NCBI GenBank assembly: GCA_020629715.1
Contig: JAHDCU010000010.1
Location: 1 to 64,000, forward strand
Direction of reading: 5' to 3'
Length of the DNA stretch: 64,000 nt
Source: Saprospiraceae bacterium
Lineage (GTDB): Bacteria > Bacteroidota > Bacteroidia > Chitinophagales > Saprospiraceae
Shown: positions 44,746-54,561 of the stretch, piece by piece
Position numbering within the stretch: the first letter of the stretch is position 1
How the letters are laid out: the number at the start of each line of letters is the position of its first letter
Program-made: the position numbers and the translations under genes
The notes under the pieces: generated by a model
Database searches by the model: none
Told to the model about the DNA's origin: nothing
The model's input: only the letters and a program-made list of their open reading frames with translations

Positions 44746-46770
44746 ATGAGTTCTACATTAGCAGTAGCAGATAATATTAGAGTATTAGCAGCCTCGATGG
44801 TCGAGAAAGCAAGCTCGGGTCACCCTGGAGGTCCTATGGGTGGTGCAGATTTCGTTTCGGTACTGTATTCAGAATATCTAAATTATGATCCTGATGATAT
44901 GACCTGGGCGGGTCGTGATCGCTTCTACCTAGATGCGGGGCACATGTCTGCCATGCTGTATGGAGTACAATGTATATTGGGTAATTATAGTATAGAAGAT
45001 GTCAAAAACTTCAGACAATGGGGTAGTGTAACTCCTGGTCACCCTGAGTTGGATGTCAAGCGAGGTATAGAAAATACATCTGGTCCATTGGGCCTTGGTC
45101 ATGCCTTTGGTGTGGGAGCGTCTATCGCAGAACGCTTTATGCATGCAAGATTTGGAGATGTAGCTGCACATAAGTCCTATATCTATATCAGTGATGGAGG
45201 AGTGCAAGAAGAAATCTCTCAAGGGGTAGGTCGTATTGCAGGTTTGTTAGGATTGGGAAATGTCATCATGTTTTATGATGCCAATGATATCCAACTATCT
45301 TCTGTTGTGAGTGATGTGATGAATGAAGATACTGCCATGAAATACGAATCATGGGGCTGGCATGTGATCACGATTGACGGAAATGACCATGATGAGATCA
45401 GAAGGGCATTGGATGAGTCCCTTGCCATGACGGATAAGCCAAGTTTGATCATTGGTAAAACCGTGATGGGTAAAAGCGTCAGAAAAGAAGATGGAAGCTT
45501 GTATGAAGGTGAAGTAGAACTCCACGGTAAGCCTCTGAGTAAATCAGCCGCTTCGTATGAGGCTACGATGAAAGGATTAGGTGTTGATAGCGCAGATCCT
45601 TTTCATATTACTGACGAAGTGTCAAGCTACATCACTACAGTATTAGATCAAAAAAGAGAAGCTGCGAAAAAGAAAAAAGAAACTTATTCGAGTTGGAAAG
45701 CAAGTAATGCAGCATTAGCAGCCAAATATGAGCGATTCCTTTCAGGTGAGGTTCAAAATATAGATTGGAAAAGCATTCCTCAAAAATATAATACAGCGAC
45801 AAGAAATGCATCTGCACAAGTGCTTTCATACTTAGCAGATCATTGTGAAAATATGATTGTCTCTTCTGCAGATCTTTGTAATTCAGATAAGACGGAGGCA
45901 TTCCTGAAGAAAACCACCATCTTTCAGAAAGGAGATTTTTCAGGAGCATTCCTGCAAGCTGGAGTATCAGAGTTGACGATGGCTGCTTTGATGATTGGTA
46001 TGTCACTGCATGGTGGAGTTATTCCCGTATGTGCTACCTTCTTCGCATTTTCTGACTATATGAAACCAGCAATTAGAGTGGCGGCATTGATGGAAACACC
46101 ATTGATCTTCCTCTGGACGCATGATGCATTCCGAGTTGGAGAGGACGGCCCTACGCATCAGCCTATAGAGCAAGAGGCGCAACTTAGATTGCTAGAAAAG
46201 TTAAAAAATCATTCAGGTCATAATAGTTTCTTAGCCATGAGACCGGCTGATAGTGATGAGACGACACAATGCTGGAAGATGGCTTTCGAAAATAGAAATA
46301 CTCCATCAGGATTGATACTTTCAAGACAAAATATAAATGATATCGCATCAGAATCTGGCAATCGCTTTGACACGGCCGAAGGAGCTCATAAAGGTGCTTA
46401 TATCGTTAAGAGTACAGATGGTAATCCCGATGTTGTACTTATCGCCAATGGCTCTGAGGTATCCACATTAATGGATGGTGCCGCATTATTAGCAGAAGAT
46501 GGTATTCATGCTCAGGTAGTATCTGTACCAAGTGAAGGATTATTCAGATCTCAAGATGCAGATTATCAAGATAAGATATTACCTGCAGGTATTAAGCGTT
46601 TTGGATTGACTGCAGGCTTGAGCACCAATATGGAAAGCTTAGTCGGTCATAATGGATCAGTCTGGGGATTGAATCATTTTGGGTATTCAGCTCCTTATAC
46701 CGTACTGGATGAGAAATTTGGTTTCACAGGAGAAAATGTAAAAGCTCAGGTTAAAGCCTTACTCGCATAA
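44746..46770 (+). CDS. tkt: transketolase
   Basis: Transketolase moves two-carbon units between sugar phosphates in the pentose phosphate pathway. The 674 residues include the thiamin-pyrophosphate domain (SSGHPGGPMGGADFVSVLYSEYLNYDP at the start, then ISDGGVQEEISQGVGRIAGLLGLGNVIMFYDANDIQ), a pyrimidine-binding domain (GVSELTMAALMIGMSLHGGVIPVCATFFAFSDYMKPAIRVAALM, then DGPTHQPIEQEAQLR) and the C-terminal domain. The frame is open to GTG 44725; ATG 44746 gives the usual N-terminus. An LLM oxidoreductase starts 6 bp after the stop. Confidence 0.95.
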   Translation: MSSTLAVADNIRVLAASMVEKASSGHPGGPMGGADFVSVLYSEYLNYDPDDMTWAGRDRFYLDAGHMSAMLYGVQCILGNYSIEDVKNFRQWGSVTPGHPELDVKRGIENTSGPLGLGHAFGVGASIAERFMHARFGDVAAHKSYIYISDGGVQEEISQGVGRIAGLLGLGNVIMFYDANDIQLSSVVSDVMNEDTAMKYESWGWHVITIDGNDHDEIRRALDESLAMTDKPSLIIGKTVMGKSVRKEDGSLYEGEVELHGKPLSKSAASYEATMKGLGVDSADPFHITDEVSSYITTVLDQKREAAKKKKETYSSWKASNAALAAKYERFLSGEVQNIDWKSIPQKYNTATRNASAQVLSYLADHCENMIVSSADLCNSDKTEAFLKKTTIFQKGDFSGAFLQAGVSELTMAALMIGMSLHGGVIPVCATFFAFSDYMKPAIRVAALMETPLIFLWTHDAFRVGEDGPTHQPIEQEAQLRLLEKLKNHSGHNSFLAMRPADSDETTQCWKMAFENRNTPSGLILSRQNINDIASESGNRFDTAEGAHKGAYIVKSTDGNPDVVLIANGSEVSTLMDGAALLAEDGIHAQVVSVPSEGLFRSQDADYQDKILPAGIKRFGLTAGLSTNMESLVGHNGSVWGLNHFGYSAPYTVLDEKFGFTGENVKAQVKALLA

Positions 46771-46776
46771 TTCTTT

Positions 46777-47928
46777 ATGTCTATTGTAGTAAAATCTAGA
46801 GCATTAGATGGGGCAGAAATTTCATGGTTTGCTCCTATTTGCAATGGTGATACCAATCATCTAGGTGTCATGCCCGATGCCTACAAAAGCTCTTGGGGGA
46901 ATACATCTGAAATCATCAAAGAAGCGGATCGCTTGGGGTATCGAAATGTACTCTGCCCGAGCAGCTATCAAGTAGGTCAAGATACTTGGACTTTTGCCGC
47001 AGCTTTGGCACCATTGCTCGATAATATCAATTTGCTTACGGCGATCAGATGCGGAGAAGTCCATCCACCGATGTTAGCTCGGGCCATAGCGACATTAGAT
47101 CATATTATGAAAGGTCGTTTGACCATCAATATCATTTCCTCTAATCTGCCAGGAGAAGATCTTCCTTCAGCTGATCGATATCAAAGAAGTCGCGAAGTCA
47201 TAGAGATACTCAAGCAGTGTTGGACTCAAGATCAAATTGACTTTAAAGGAGATTTTTACAATCTTTCCTTACCAACATTACCTGTAAAACCCTATCAACA
47301 AAATGGTGGTCCTTTAATGTATTTTGGAGGCTATTCACCGGATGGAGTAGATCTCTGTGCTCAGCATTGTGATGTCTATCTGATGTGGCCAGAGACCACT
47401 GAAAATATCAAGGGGCTGATGACTAATATGAGTGAAAAAGCAGCTTCGTACGATCGTCAGGTAGATTTTGGACTTAGAGTTCATGTCATCGTCAGAGAAA
47501 CCGAAGATGAAGCGATTGAAGCATCTAGATCACTCATGAAATACCTTGATGTGGAAAAAGGTGATGAAATCCGAAATCGTGCTTTAGATGCTAAATCATA
47601 TGGCGTTTCTCGACAATCTGAGATGCGTAATCAATCAGATCGAGAAGGTTTTGTAGAAGATCAGCTTTGGACAGGTATAGGGCGAGCAAGGTCAGGTTGC
47701 GGAGCGGCTATAGTTGGAAATCCTGATCAAGTCGAAGCCAAGCTGCGGTCCTATATGGACTTAGGTATCCGATCATTCATATTGAGTGGCTATCCTCATC
47801 TAGATGAATGTCGATTATTTGCAAAGTATGTACTGCCAAGGTTTAAAACCGTCTCCTTGCCTCATGAGCTAGGAAGAGTGCCGGATACGATTCCTCAAAC
47901 ACCACTTGGAGCTGCGCCGAGGCAGTAG
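46777..47928 (+). CDS. LLM-class flavin-dependent monooxygenase (SsuD-like)
   Basis: A 383-residue luciferase-like monooxygenase of the alkanesulfonate monooxygenase group: ISWFAPICNGDTNHLG, GYRNVLCPSSYQVGQDTWTFAAALA, LLTAIRCGEVHPPMLARAIATLDHIMKGRLTINIISSNLPGE and MYFGGYSPDGVDLCAQHCDVYLMWPET. SsuD desulfonates alkanesulfonates with FMNH2. The substrate is not certain here because no ssu transport genes or flavin reductase are nearby. It is 6 bp behind transketolase and probably cotranscribed. Confidence 0.9.
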   Translation: MSIVVKSRALDGAEISWFAPICNGDTNHLGVMPDAYKSSWGNTSEIIKEADRLGYRNVLCPSSYQVGQDTWTFAAALAPLLDNINLLTAIRCGEVHPPMLARAIATLDHIMKGRLTINIISSNLPGEDLPSADRYQRSREVIEILKQCWTQDQIDFKGDFYNLSLPTLPVKPYQQNGGPLMYFGGYSPDGVDLCAQHCDVYLMWPETTENIKGLMTNMSEKAASYDRQVDFGLRVHVIVRETEDEAIEASRSLMKYLDVEKGDEIRNRALDAKSYGVSRQSEMRNQSDREGFVEDQLWTGIGRARSGCGAAIVGNPDQVEAKLRSYMDLGIRSFILSGYPHLDECRLFAKYVLPRFKTVSLPHELGRVPDTIPQTPLGAAPRQ

Positions 47929-48225
47929 TATTTATAAAGTTCTCTTCATATCGAGCTTGATGACTTGTATCGCCACGGCGTAGATATCTTTTATGTTTAT
48001 AAAGCTTAGATTGGATGAGAAAAATGGTTGCAAGCGATACATTAATTTTTATTTATTCGCGTTAGATGAGCCTATAATCTTAACACGATTCTAAAAATTT
48101 TGTTAAGCTTTTGTAACAAAACAAAAATCCTACCCGTCGATAGAGTGTATTGAAGCAATTACCTAACCAGATGAAACCAAACCAATTGCTTCTCATTTTT
48201 CTAACCTATTCAAACTATAAAAGCA
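47929..48225 (+). other. spacer before the DUF4252 gene
   Basis: 297 bp with no ORF or RNA gene recognised. AAGCAATT/AATTGCTT arms lie at about 48153 and 48184, and a TTTTGTAAC/GTAACAAAA-like AT-rich region lies around 48110. Probably promoter and leader sequence. Confidence 0.4.
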
Positions 48226-48990
48226 ATGAAATCAATTTTTCCAATTGTCGCAGCCATCCTACTTTCTATCCCTATGTTTGGGCAAAATATTATCGATAAG
48301 TATTACAGCGATTTTGCCGCTAGAGAAGATATCAAAAGCGTCTATGTTGCGGGTAAACTATTCAATTATGCTTCATATATCGAAACCGATGACGAGGATA
48401 TTCAAGAATTTAAGGACTTTTTGACGAGCATTACCTCTTTCAATTTAATCTCAGTTCCGAAACTAGAAAATCCTAAAAAAGAATATCAGTGGGGTAAAAA
48501 AAGAATTGCTAAAAACTTCGAAGAGCTATTGACCGTACGAGAAGAAAATACCAATTTTTCGTTCTATATCGATGAGGAAGACGGTATTATTTACGAGCTG
48601 GTAGGTATCGGCACTGCGGAAGGAGACTTCATAGTAGGTACACTTACTGGTGAGATCAAGCTGGATAAAGTTGCCGATATGATTGCTAAGATTGATGGCG
48701 ATCAAGAGGGTACCGAGCTGCTTAAGAGATTTTCAGGATCAGGTATAGCAAATGTCAATGTATATCCTAATCCAGTTAATCAAGGATCAATAATTAATAT
48801 TGAAATTCCAGAAGAGATGATAGGAGCCGATGCAAATTTATTATCTGTGGACGGTGCTGTAATTACGACTAAAAGACTGGGATCGACGAATGAGACCATT
48901 AGTACATCAGATATAGTACCAGGCCAATATTTCGTAAATATTGAATCAGGCGGAGTAAGCATTAAGAGAAAAGTAATCGTATTGCGATAA
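48226..48990 (+). CDS. DUF4252-like protein with T9SS type A sorting domain
   Basis: A 254-residue exported protein. A signal peptide (MKSIFPIVAAILLSIPMFGQ) is followed by a DUF4252-like region (DKYYSDFAAREDIKSVYVAGKLFNY, FEELLTVREENTNFSFYIDEEDGIIYELVGIGTAEGDFIVGTLTGEIKLDKVADMIAKID). The last ~75 residues are a type A C-terminal domain (NVYPNPVNQGSIINIEIPEEM to SIKRKVIVLR). DUF4252 proteins are usually small and periplasmic or lipoproteins, so the T9SS tail suggests that this one is sent to the cell surface. Function unknown. Confidence 0.88.
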   Translation: MKSIFPIVAAILLSIPMFGQNIIDKYYSDFAAREDIKSVYVAGKLFNYASYIETDDEDIQEFKDFLTSITSFNLISVPKLENPKKEYQWGKKRIAKNFEELLTVREENTNFSFYIDEEDGIIYELVGIGTAEGDFIVGTLTGEIKLDKVADMIAKIDGDQEGTELLKRFSGSGIANVNVYPNPVNQGSIINIEIPEEMIGADANLLSVDGAVITTKRLGSTNETISTSDIVPGQYFVNIESGGVSIKRKVIVLR

Positions 48991-49013
48991 TATCTTAGCT
49001 ACTAACCAAACTT

Positions 49014-49056
49014 AAAAAGGAGCGATACAACAAGTCAGTATATCGCTCCTTTTTTA
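49014..49056 (+). terminator. intrinsic terminator after the DUF4252 gene
   Basis: AAAAAGGAGCGATA and TATCGCTCCTTTTTT form a long stem around CAACAAGTCAGTA, ending in a T-run. The A-run on the 5' side makes it usable in the other direction too, and the convergent lipoprotein gene stops 24 bp further on. Confidence 0.9.
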
Positions 49057-49079
49057 TGAAATTTCTCAGAGTTAAACCT

Positions 49080-49880
49080 TTATTTTTGAAAATCGCTTGG
49101 AGTTAAATTATTACTGAAGGAGATATCACTCCAGGTAACTTTGATCCATGGATCATCATTTACCTTAGCATCCCAAGTTGATTTTTTATATTTCCGCTCA
49201 CTAGGAATCATCATTCCATCGTTATTTTCGTATTTACATTGCATTAGAAAAGGTGTTTTCATCACACCAAAGTCCGCAACTGTAAATAGGAACTGATCTA
49301 CAAGATGAGTCTTTTGATTAATAAATAATCGGTAGATATCAGTCGGTTTGTTATCTGGAGAATCAAAACTTATATCTATTTTATCGTACATCTGATTATT
49401 GATACTGGTATCGCCTAGATGATTATAATTAACTCCCGGGTCTAGCAGTTTTTGAAACATGGCAAACCAATAAAAATTCGTTGGGCGATTAAATGCTACT
49501 CTTTTTAGCTTGGCTTCATCTTTTATCAAACTCCCATTATGCTTTAGCCAATATTGTTTACCATCATACCCTTGTTCAAATTCACCATCTAGATCAGTAA
49601 ATGTACGTTCGTGTTTTTGGTATTTTCCGTAAGAGAGTTCTCCTTCAAATATGTATTTTTCTTGGCTGATATCTTCTTTGCCATCTGGAGTTTGGTAGGT
49701 ATAAGTATACACAACATCTTTCTTTTTAAGCAAGTCCTCATAACTACCGACCTGATCAACAAGTTGAGTGACTATTCTGTGGCCTTCATTTTTGTACTGT
49801 TGTAATGACTTATCATGATTCTTTTCTTGTTTGCATGAGAGCATGGCAATCATTATCAATAATGAAGTAGGGTATTTCAT
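49080..49880 (-). CDS. lipoprotein of unknown function (DUF6503-like)
   Basis: A 266-residue lipoprotein. I take Met12 of the open frame (ATG at 49880, MKYPTSLLIMIAMLSC) because it gives a compact signal with lipobox IAMLSC; the frame is open to 49913. The mature protein contains VVYTYTYQTPDGKEDISQEKYIFEGELSYGKYQKHERTF, GYDGKQYWLKHNG and IYRLFINQKTHLVDQFLFTVADFG. This resembles outer-membrane lipoprotein-sorting-type folds and DUF6503 proteins of this phylum. The assignment is by recollection and tentative. Confidence 0.75.
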   Translation of the reverse strand: MKYPTSLLIMIAMLSCKQEKNHDKSLQQYKNEGHRIVTQLVDQVGSYEDLLKKKDVVYTYTYQTPDGKEDISQEKYIFEGELSYGKYQKHERTFTDLDGEFEQGYDGKQYWLKHNGSLIKDEAKLKRVAFNRPTNFYWFAMFQKLLDPGVNYNHLGDTSINNQMYDKIDISFDSPDNKPTDIYRLFINQKTHLVDQFLFTVADFGVMKTPFLMQCKYENNDGMMIPSERKYKKSTWDAKVNDDPWIKVTWSDISFSNNLTPSDFQK

Positions 49881-50076
49881 AGTGTATATTCTTTTATGTT
49901 TATGGAAAGTCAAATAGCTGCTTATAGTTTTTCAAGGCATTGCATAAGTAGCTTTCTTTTGGAGTTAATGTATTGATTGTGACATTTTGATATTCATTAA
50001 AACCAAATGGCAGACTATTCAATAGGATTGAATAATCTGGGATTAAAGCTTTTGTATATGATAGGAGGGTATAAAA

Positions 50077-50109
50077 AAAGCCAATACTTCATGTCAAGTA
50101 TTGGCTTTT
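50077..50109 (-). terminator. terminator of the TlpA-like gene
   Basis: AAAGCCAATACTT (50077-50089) and AAGTATTGGCTTT (50096-50108) form a perfect 13-bp stem with a CATGTC loop. On the minus strand it is followed by a T-run (complement of the A-run at 50073-50079). It lies just after the TlpA-like gene's stop. Confidence 0.92.
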
Positions 50110-50129
50110 ATGTGCTTTTATATTTATCC

Positions 50130-51233
50130 TTAGAGGAACTTTATCAATTGTTGTTCTAGATCATATCTAGGATTGATAGCAGCAATTTTACCTTCTCTAT
50201 CTATTAGGAATGTTTGAGGGATTGATCTTACGCCGTACATTGCGGCAGCAGGGGAGTCCCACTTTTGTAAATCAGATACATGACCATCCCACAAGAGTTG
50301 ATCTTTTTGAATAGCAGCGACCCATCGTTCTTTAGAGCGATCAGTTTGCATTTTGATCTGATCTTCAGTTTGCAGTCTTTGCTTTGTTCTTGCATCTAAT
50401 CCATCTAGAGAAACGCTAAATACATTGAATCCATCTTTATTATACTTCTTGTAGGCTTCTACTACTTTTGGATTTGCTTTTCTACATGGTCCACACCAAC
50501 TTGCCCAAAAATCTAAAAGAACGACTTCTCCCTTTAGATCAGATAATTTTCTCACCTTACCATCAGGTCCAGGTAGTGCTATATCTGGAGCTGGCTCACC
50601 GACTTTAATTTTTGCAGTGGCTTGAGTCCTTGCATATTGCTTTTCCAGCTGTTGTACAATTTTCAAATATCCAGCATTAGTAGCTTGATCAGGATAGGTA
50701 GATGCTAGCTTGTCATATACACTTCTGTGTATGGAGGCAAAGTCAGGCCTATTAAAAGCACTTACGGCAAGTAATTGAGCGACTAGCGGATCTGCTTCAT
50801 TTTTAATGTATGCTGTCAGCGTATTGGTATCCATTTCTCTACTCATGACTTTAGCAAAAGTAGATTGGAAGTCTTGTGATAAGCTCGATCCCTCTACGGA
50901 ATAATTAAATTTATCAATAGTCGCTAAATCTGCATTTATTTTGATGTTTTGCTCATCTCCTTTTATGATTAACATAATGGATTTGGCTCCAAGTCTTACT
51001 CGATAAAATCCAGCGTCTAAGCCTTCTGGAAAATTGAAACTAAATTGACCATCACTACCAAGAGCAACGTTATCTAAAGGTTGATTGGTGTTATCTAACC
51101 CTGTTCGATCAAAATATGCAGTAACTGCACCTGCATTATCGATCTTTCCTTCTATTGTTGTTCCTTTACTTCCGCATTGACTAAGTGCAATGGTAAGAAT
51201 GATTAAAAGGGTGAAAGAAAAAATATTTTTCAT
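50130..51233 (-). CDS. TlpA-family thiol-disulfide lipoprotein (DUF4369 + thioredoxin domain)
   Basis: A membrane-anchored thiol-disulfide oxidoreductase of 367 residues. ATG 51233 gives a lipoprotein signal (lipobox IALSQC); the frame is open to 51299. The N-terminal DUF4369-like domain ([37 protein letters not shown]) is followed by a helical linker and a C-terminal AhpC/TSA-type domain ([38 protein letters not shown] with the CGPC active site, [16 protein letters not shown]). It probably acts in the periplasm on exported or surface proteins. Confidence 0.94.
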   Translation of the reverse strand: MKNIFSFTLLIILTIALSQCGSKGTTIEGKIDNAGAVTAYFDRTGLDNTNQPLDNVALGSDGQFSFNFPEGLDAGFYRVRLGAKSIMLIIKGDEQNIKINADLATIDKFNYSVEGSSLSQDFQSTFAKVMSREMDTNTLTAYIKNEADPLVAQLLAVSAFNRPDFASIHRSVYDKLASTYPDQATNAGYLKIVQQLEKQYARTQATAKIKVGEPAPDIALPGPDGKVRKLSDLKGEVVLLDFWASWCGPCRKANPKVVEAYKKYNKDGFNVFSVSLDGLDARTKQRLQTEDQIKMQTDRSKERWVAAIQKDQLLWDGHVSDLQKWDSPAAAMYGVRSIPQTFLIDREGKIAAINPRYDLEQQLIKFL

Positions 51234-51480
51234 AGTTCTGTTATTCTTATGTATGAGTACAAAAATGACATCGAAATAATAAACGTGATGTCTTGTCACT
51301 TAAGTTTATCGTTTACTTAACATTATATATCACGAAGTTAAACATACTACTAATTACTTAGAGTATTTTATACATTAAATTCTTTTAATATGTGTATTTG
51401 TCGGGCGCATTGGTCGAGATAAGCATCATCTTAGTCTTTAATTTGAATATCTTGGAACTTCATGTAATATCCGTACATTA
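51234..51480 (+). other. divergent spacer
   Basis: 247 bp between the TlpA-like gene (minus) and the DUF697 gene (plus). A TGTATTTG box near 51400 is close to the -7 consensus for the plus-strand gene, and a TGTA/TACA inverted pair lies near 51463-51477. No RNA gene is visible. Confidence 0.4.
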
Positions 51481-52083
51481 ATGCATGTACAAACTAATCT
51501 TATGAACGAAACCAAAATATCTGCTGAAGTAAAACATGCAAATAGCGTAATCAAAAATCACATGATCTGGTCTATGGGAGCAGGTTTTATTCCTTTACCG
51601 ATAGTCGATTTTTTTGCCGTAAGTGCTATTCAGCTTGACATGATTAGACAATTGTGCAAAGTATTTGAAGTAGATTTTGAAGAAACACAAGGTAAAGCCT
51701 TGATCACAGCATTGACAGGAACATCACTGGCACGACTAGGCGCTAATGCAGTAAAACTAATACCTGGGGTTGGTACCATGTTGGGTGGTGTTACCTTAGC
51801 AGCTCTCTCAGGTGGCTCTACATATGCGTTGGGAGAAGTGTTTAAGAAACATTTTGAAACTGGTGGTACTTTTTTAGATTTCGACCCTTCAAGACTTAAG
51901 GACTACTACAATGCTAAATTTGAAAAAGGGAAGGAGATGGCTAAAGAAATGAAGCCTGAAGATATTCCTAATCCTGAAGAAACTGTCGTAAACCAATTAG
52001 CGAAGTTGGTAGAACTCAAAAATAATGGAGTCTTAACAGAGGAAGAATTCCAAAAAATGAAAGATAAAATTGTCAATAGTTAA
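51481..52083 (+). CDS. DUF697-SHOCT protein
   Basis: A 200-residue protein with an N-terminal DUF697-like region (VIKNHMIWSMGAGFIPLPIVDFFAVSAIQLDMIRQLCKVFEV, then GANAVKLIPGVGTMLGGVTLAALSGGSTYALGEVF), which contains two hydrophobic stretches. It ends with a SHOCT domain (QLAKLVELKNNGVLTEEEFQKMKDKIV, about residues 171-197). DUF697 regions occur in membrane-linked GTPase partners; no GTPase is adjacent here. Met8 (51502) is an alternative start. The stop overlaps the convergent tsaD stop by 4 bp. Confidence 0.9.
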   Translation: MHVQTNLMNETKISAEVKHANSVIKNHMIWSMGAGFIPLPIVDFFAVSAIQLDMIRQLCKVFEVDFEETQGKALITALTGTSLARLGANAVKLIPGVGTMLGGVTLAALSGGSTYALGEVFKKHFETGGTFLDFDPSRLKDYYNAKFEKGKEMAKEMKPEDIPNPEETVVNQLAKLVELKNNGVLTEEEFQKMKDKIVNS

Positions 52084-53081
52084 AATACCATTCTGGGATC
52101 AGGCTTGACAGATTGATCGGCATATACACCTTCATCAAACTGATAGTGGGCAGATATTCCGATCATGGCTGCATTGTCTGTACAGTACTGAAATTGTGGT
52201 ATATAAACTTGACCATTTAATTTTTCACCTAATAAACTCACTGCTTGTCGTAAACCAGAATTGGCAGATACACCTCCTGCAATGGCTATATCTTTTATAT
52301 TTTCTTGACGTGCTGCACTCTCAAGTTTATCAATCAATATCTCGATAATCGTAGATTGTATGGATGCACAGAGATCATTCCTATTTTTTTCAATGAAATC
52401 AGGATCTTCTGTCTTCCATTTTTTTAAGGAATATAAGATTGATGTTTTTAATCCACTGAAGCTGAAGTCTAAATCTTTGATTTTTGGTTTATTGAAATGA
52501 AATTTAGCTTCACCTTCTTTAGCATATTTATCGATAAGAGGACCTGCTGGATAATCTAAACCTAACATTTTACCGGCTTTATCAAATGCCTCACCAGCGG
52601 CATCATCAATCGTATTACCTATGATACGCATCTCCGTTGGTGAGTTGACTTTTACGATTTGTGTATGTCCACCTGATACAGTAAGACATAGGAAGGGTTC
52701 GTTTGGAACAGGATCATCTATATAATGTGCCATAACATGTGCTTTCATATGATGCACCTCAATCAATGGTATATCTAAGGCAAGTGCTAGAGATTTAGCG
52801 AAGGTGACTCCTACCAATAAGCTACCGAGCAATCCTGGCCCTTTTGTAAACGCTATTCCGTCTATTTCTGCTTTATCTACTCCAGCCAACTTAAGCGCTT
52901 TAGTCACGACAGGAATAATATTGGCTTGATGCTCTCTCGATGCAAGTTCTGGTACTACGCCACCGTACTCTTCGTGTATTTTTTGGCTTGATACTATATT
53001 CGAAAGCACTTTTCCATCTTTCAATACTGCTGCTGATGTATCATCGCAAGAAGACTCTATGGCTAATAATGTAAGACTCAT
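52080..53081 (-). CDS. tsaD: tRNA N6-threonylcarbamoyladenosine transferase TsaD
   Basis: TsaD transfers the threonylcarbamoyl group to A37 of ANN-decoding tRNAs, together with TsaB and TsaE. The 333-residue protein has the N-terminal AIESSCDDTSAAVL, the metal-binding HHMKAHVMAH (His at about 110 and 114), the family signature VSGGHTQIV, and GEAFDKAGKMLGLDYPAGP and AGGVSANSGLR. The length and all core motifs are normal. The gene is monocistronic and convergent with the DUF697 gene. Confidence 0.98.
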   Translation of the reverse strand: MSLTLLAIESSCDDTSAAVLKDGKVLSNIVSSQKIHEEYGGVVPELASREHQANIIPVVTKALKLAGVDKAEIDGIAFTKGPGLLGSLLVGVTFAKSLALALDIPLIEVHHMKAHVMAHYIDDPVPNEPFLCLTVSGGHTQIVKVNSPTEMRIIGNTIDDAAGEAFDKAGKMLGLDYPAGPLIDKYAKEGEAKFHFNKPKIKDLDFSFSGLKTSILYSLKKWKTEDPDFIEKNRNDLCASIQSTIIEILIDKLESAARQENIKDIAIAGGVSANSGLRQAVSLLGEKLNGQVYIPQFQYCTDNAAMIGISAHYQFDEGVYADQSVKPDPRMVF

Positions 53082-53232
53082 AATGTTATAAATACGTGTT
53101 GTGCAAAAAATGGTTTGTTAGACAGGATAGAAAATTTAAAATTTATGTATCATTGTATCGCACCAAAAATAGAACATATATCATCTATATCTTGGTGAAT
53201 TGGATTAACATGTTTATTGATAAATCAAACTA

Positions 53233-53814
53233 ATGAAATTACTAATCAATATTTTACTGGCAGCACTAGTTATTTTTCTTGGATATTTACTCTATGCAAA
53301 CATTCAAGAGCCTATTAAATTTAGGGATGTAAAAAATGCAAGAAAAGAAGTCGTAGTTAATAAATTGGATCAAATACGTCAGTCTCAAGAAATATACCGT
53401 GATATCGTAGGTAACTTTGCTAATGATTTTGATACACTAAAAGCCGTTTTACAAAACGATAGTATAGAATTTGTGAAAATTTCCGCAGATCCTGAATTCC
53501 CAGAGGATCCAGAAAAATTTATCAAAGAATTTTCTTACAGCCCTGCTATAGATAGTATCAATATTCTAGGAATTAATCTAGACTCTTTGGAGTACGTACC
53601 ATTTAGCAAAGGTACTAAGTTTAATATCCAAGCAGATACACTTACATATCAAAAAACGCTGGTGAGCGTTGTTGAGGTAGGTACTCGATGGAGAGATTTT
53701 ATGGGAGAGTATGCAAGCCCAAAGTTTTCCAAATATGATAAGTCATATGAGCCTGCAGCCATGCTTAAGTTTGGAGATATGAATAAGCCAAGTTTAGGTG
53801 GTAACTGGAAATAA
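53233..53814 (+). CDS. membrane-anchored pseudopilin-like protein of unknown function
   Basis: A 193-residue protein with one N-terminal membrane helix (LLINILLAALVIFLGYLLYANI) followed by FRDVKNARKEVVVNKLDQIRQSQEIYRDIVGNFANDFDTLKAVLQ. This helix-plus-repeat pattern resembles the N-terminal helix of pilin-like proteins and recurs in Bacteroidota next to DUF3822 and rsmD genes. The C-terminus is a beta-rich domain ending FGDMNKPSLGGNWK. No prepilin peptidase site is evident. It is the first gene of a run with DUF3822, rsmD, argS and glnS. Confidence 0.8.
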   Translation: MKLLINILLAALVIFLGYLLYANIQEPIKFRDVKNARKEVVVNKLDQIRQSQEIYRDIVGNFANDFDTLKAVLQNDSIEFVKISADPEFPEDPEKFIKEFSYSPAIDSINILGINLDSLEYVPFSKGTKFNIQADTLTYQKTLVSVVEVGTRWRDFMGEYASPKFSKYDKSYEPAAMLKFGDMNKPSLGGNWK

Positions 53815-53823
53815 TTAGATCTA

Positions 53824-54561
53824 TTGGAAAATATAGATATAGATAATAAAAAAGTACTGTCCGCGATTCATTCGTCGGGCAGTTTTTTTTGCTGTGAGTG
53901 GCAGCAAGATAGACTTCTGCGGACTTTTGAGGCGGATACCAAAAATCTTATACCTCAAAATGCAAAGGTTCATATAGGATCAGTATCTCAGAATACCGCA
54001 CTCATACCAATGAGCGAGTATCGATCAGATAGTAACTTTGCTTACCTCCATTTGATGTCAAGAATCACTAGTCCAGAACAATGGACGGTGCAGACGATGG
54101 AAATAGACTCTACTATGATGATGGTAGCAGGTGAAAATCTTGGAAATCATCATGATGCGCTTATTAAGTATTCATGGATTCATTCGGATGGTGCACTACT
54201 ACATACGTGTTTAGCAAGTGGTCTAGATAGTAGCCATCCTATGGTTTATATGGATGTCTATCATAACTTATTAAGTATTTGGGTTGTGACCGATAAGGGA
54301 TTAACGTTTCACAATAATTATTACATCTCTTCTGCCGAGGATCTCATTTATTATATCGCATTGGTCTACAATCAAAACGAACTCGATCTAAATGCTGATC
54401 CATTGAAGCTAAGTGGTCACATTGTCGAAGGATCCTCCTATTTTTCTATGATCCACGACTATGTCAGACATTATAGTTTTTGGAATTTAGGATTTCAACA
54501 CAATAATATTCAGGCAGGACATATCTATAATCGATCATTTGCGATAGCTTCATGCGTATAA
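53824..54561 (+). CDS. DUF3822 family protein
   Basis: A 245-residue cytoplasmic protein of the DUF3822 family; function unknown. DUF3822 proteins have an actin/hexokinase-like fold in outline and are encoded beside rsmD in this phylum, as here. Visible blocks are NFAYLHLMSRITSPEQWTVQTME, HPMVYMDVYHNLLSIWVVTDKGLTFHNNYYISSAEDLIYYIALVYNQNELD and VRHYSFWNLGFQ. The start is TTG 53824: the preceding gene's stop is in the same frame 9 bp upstream and no ATG is suitably placed. It overlaps rsmD by 10 bp. Confidence 0.85.
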   Translation: MENIDIDNKKVLSAIHSSGSFFCCEWQQDRLLRTFEADTKNLIPQNAKVHIGSVSQNTALIPMSEYRSDSNFAYLHLMSRITSPEQWTVQTMEIDSTMMMVAGENLGNHHDALIKYSWIHSDGALLHTCLASGLDSSHPMVYMDVYHNLLSIWVVTDKGLTFHNNYYISSAEDLIYYIALVYNQNELDLNADPLKLSGHIVEGSSYFSMIHDYVRHYSFWNLGFQHNNIQAGHIYNRSFAIASCV

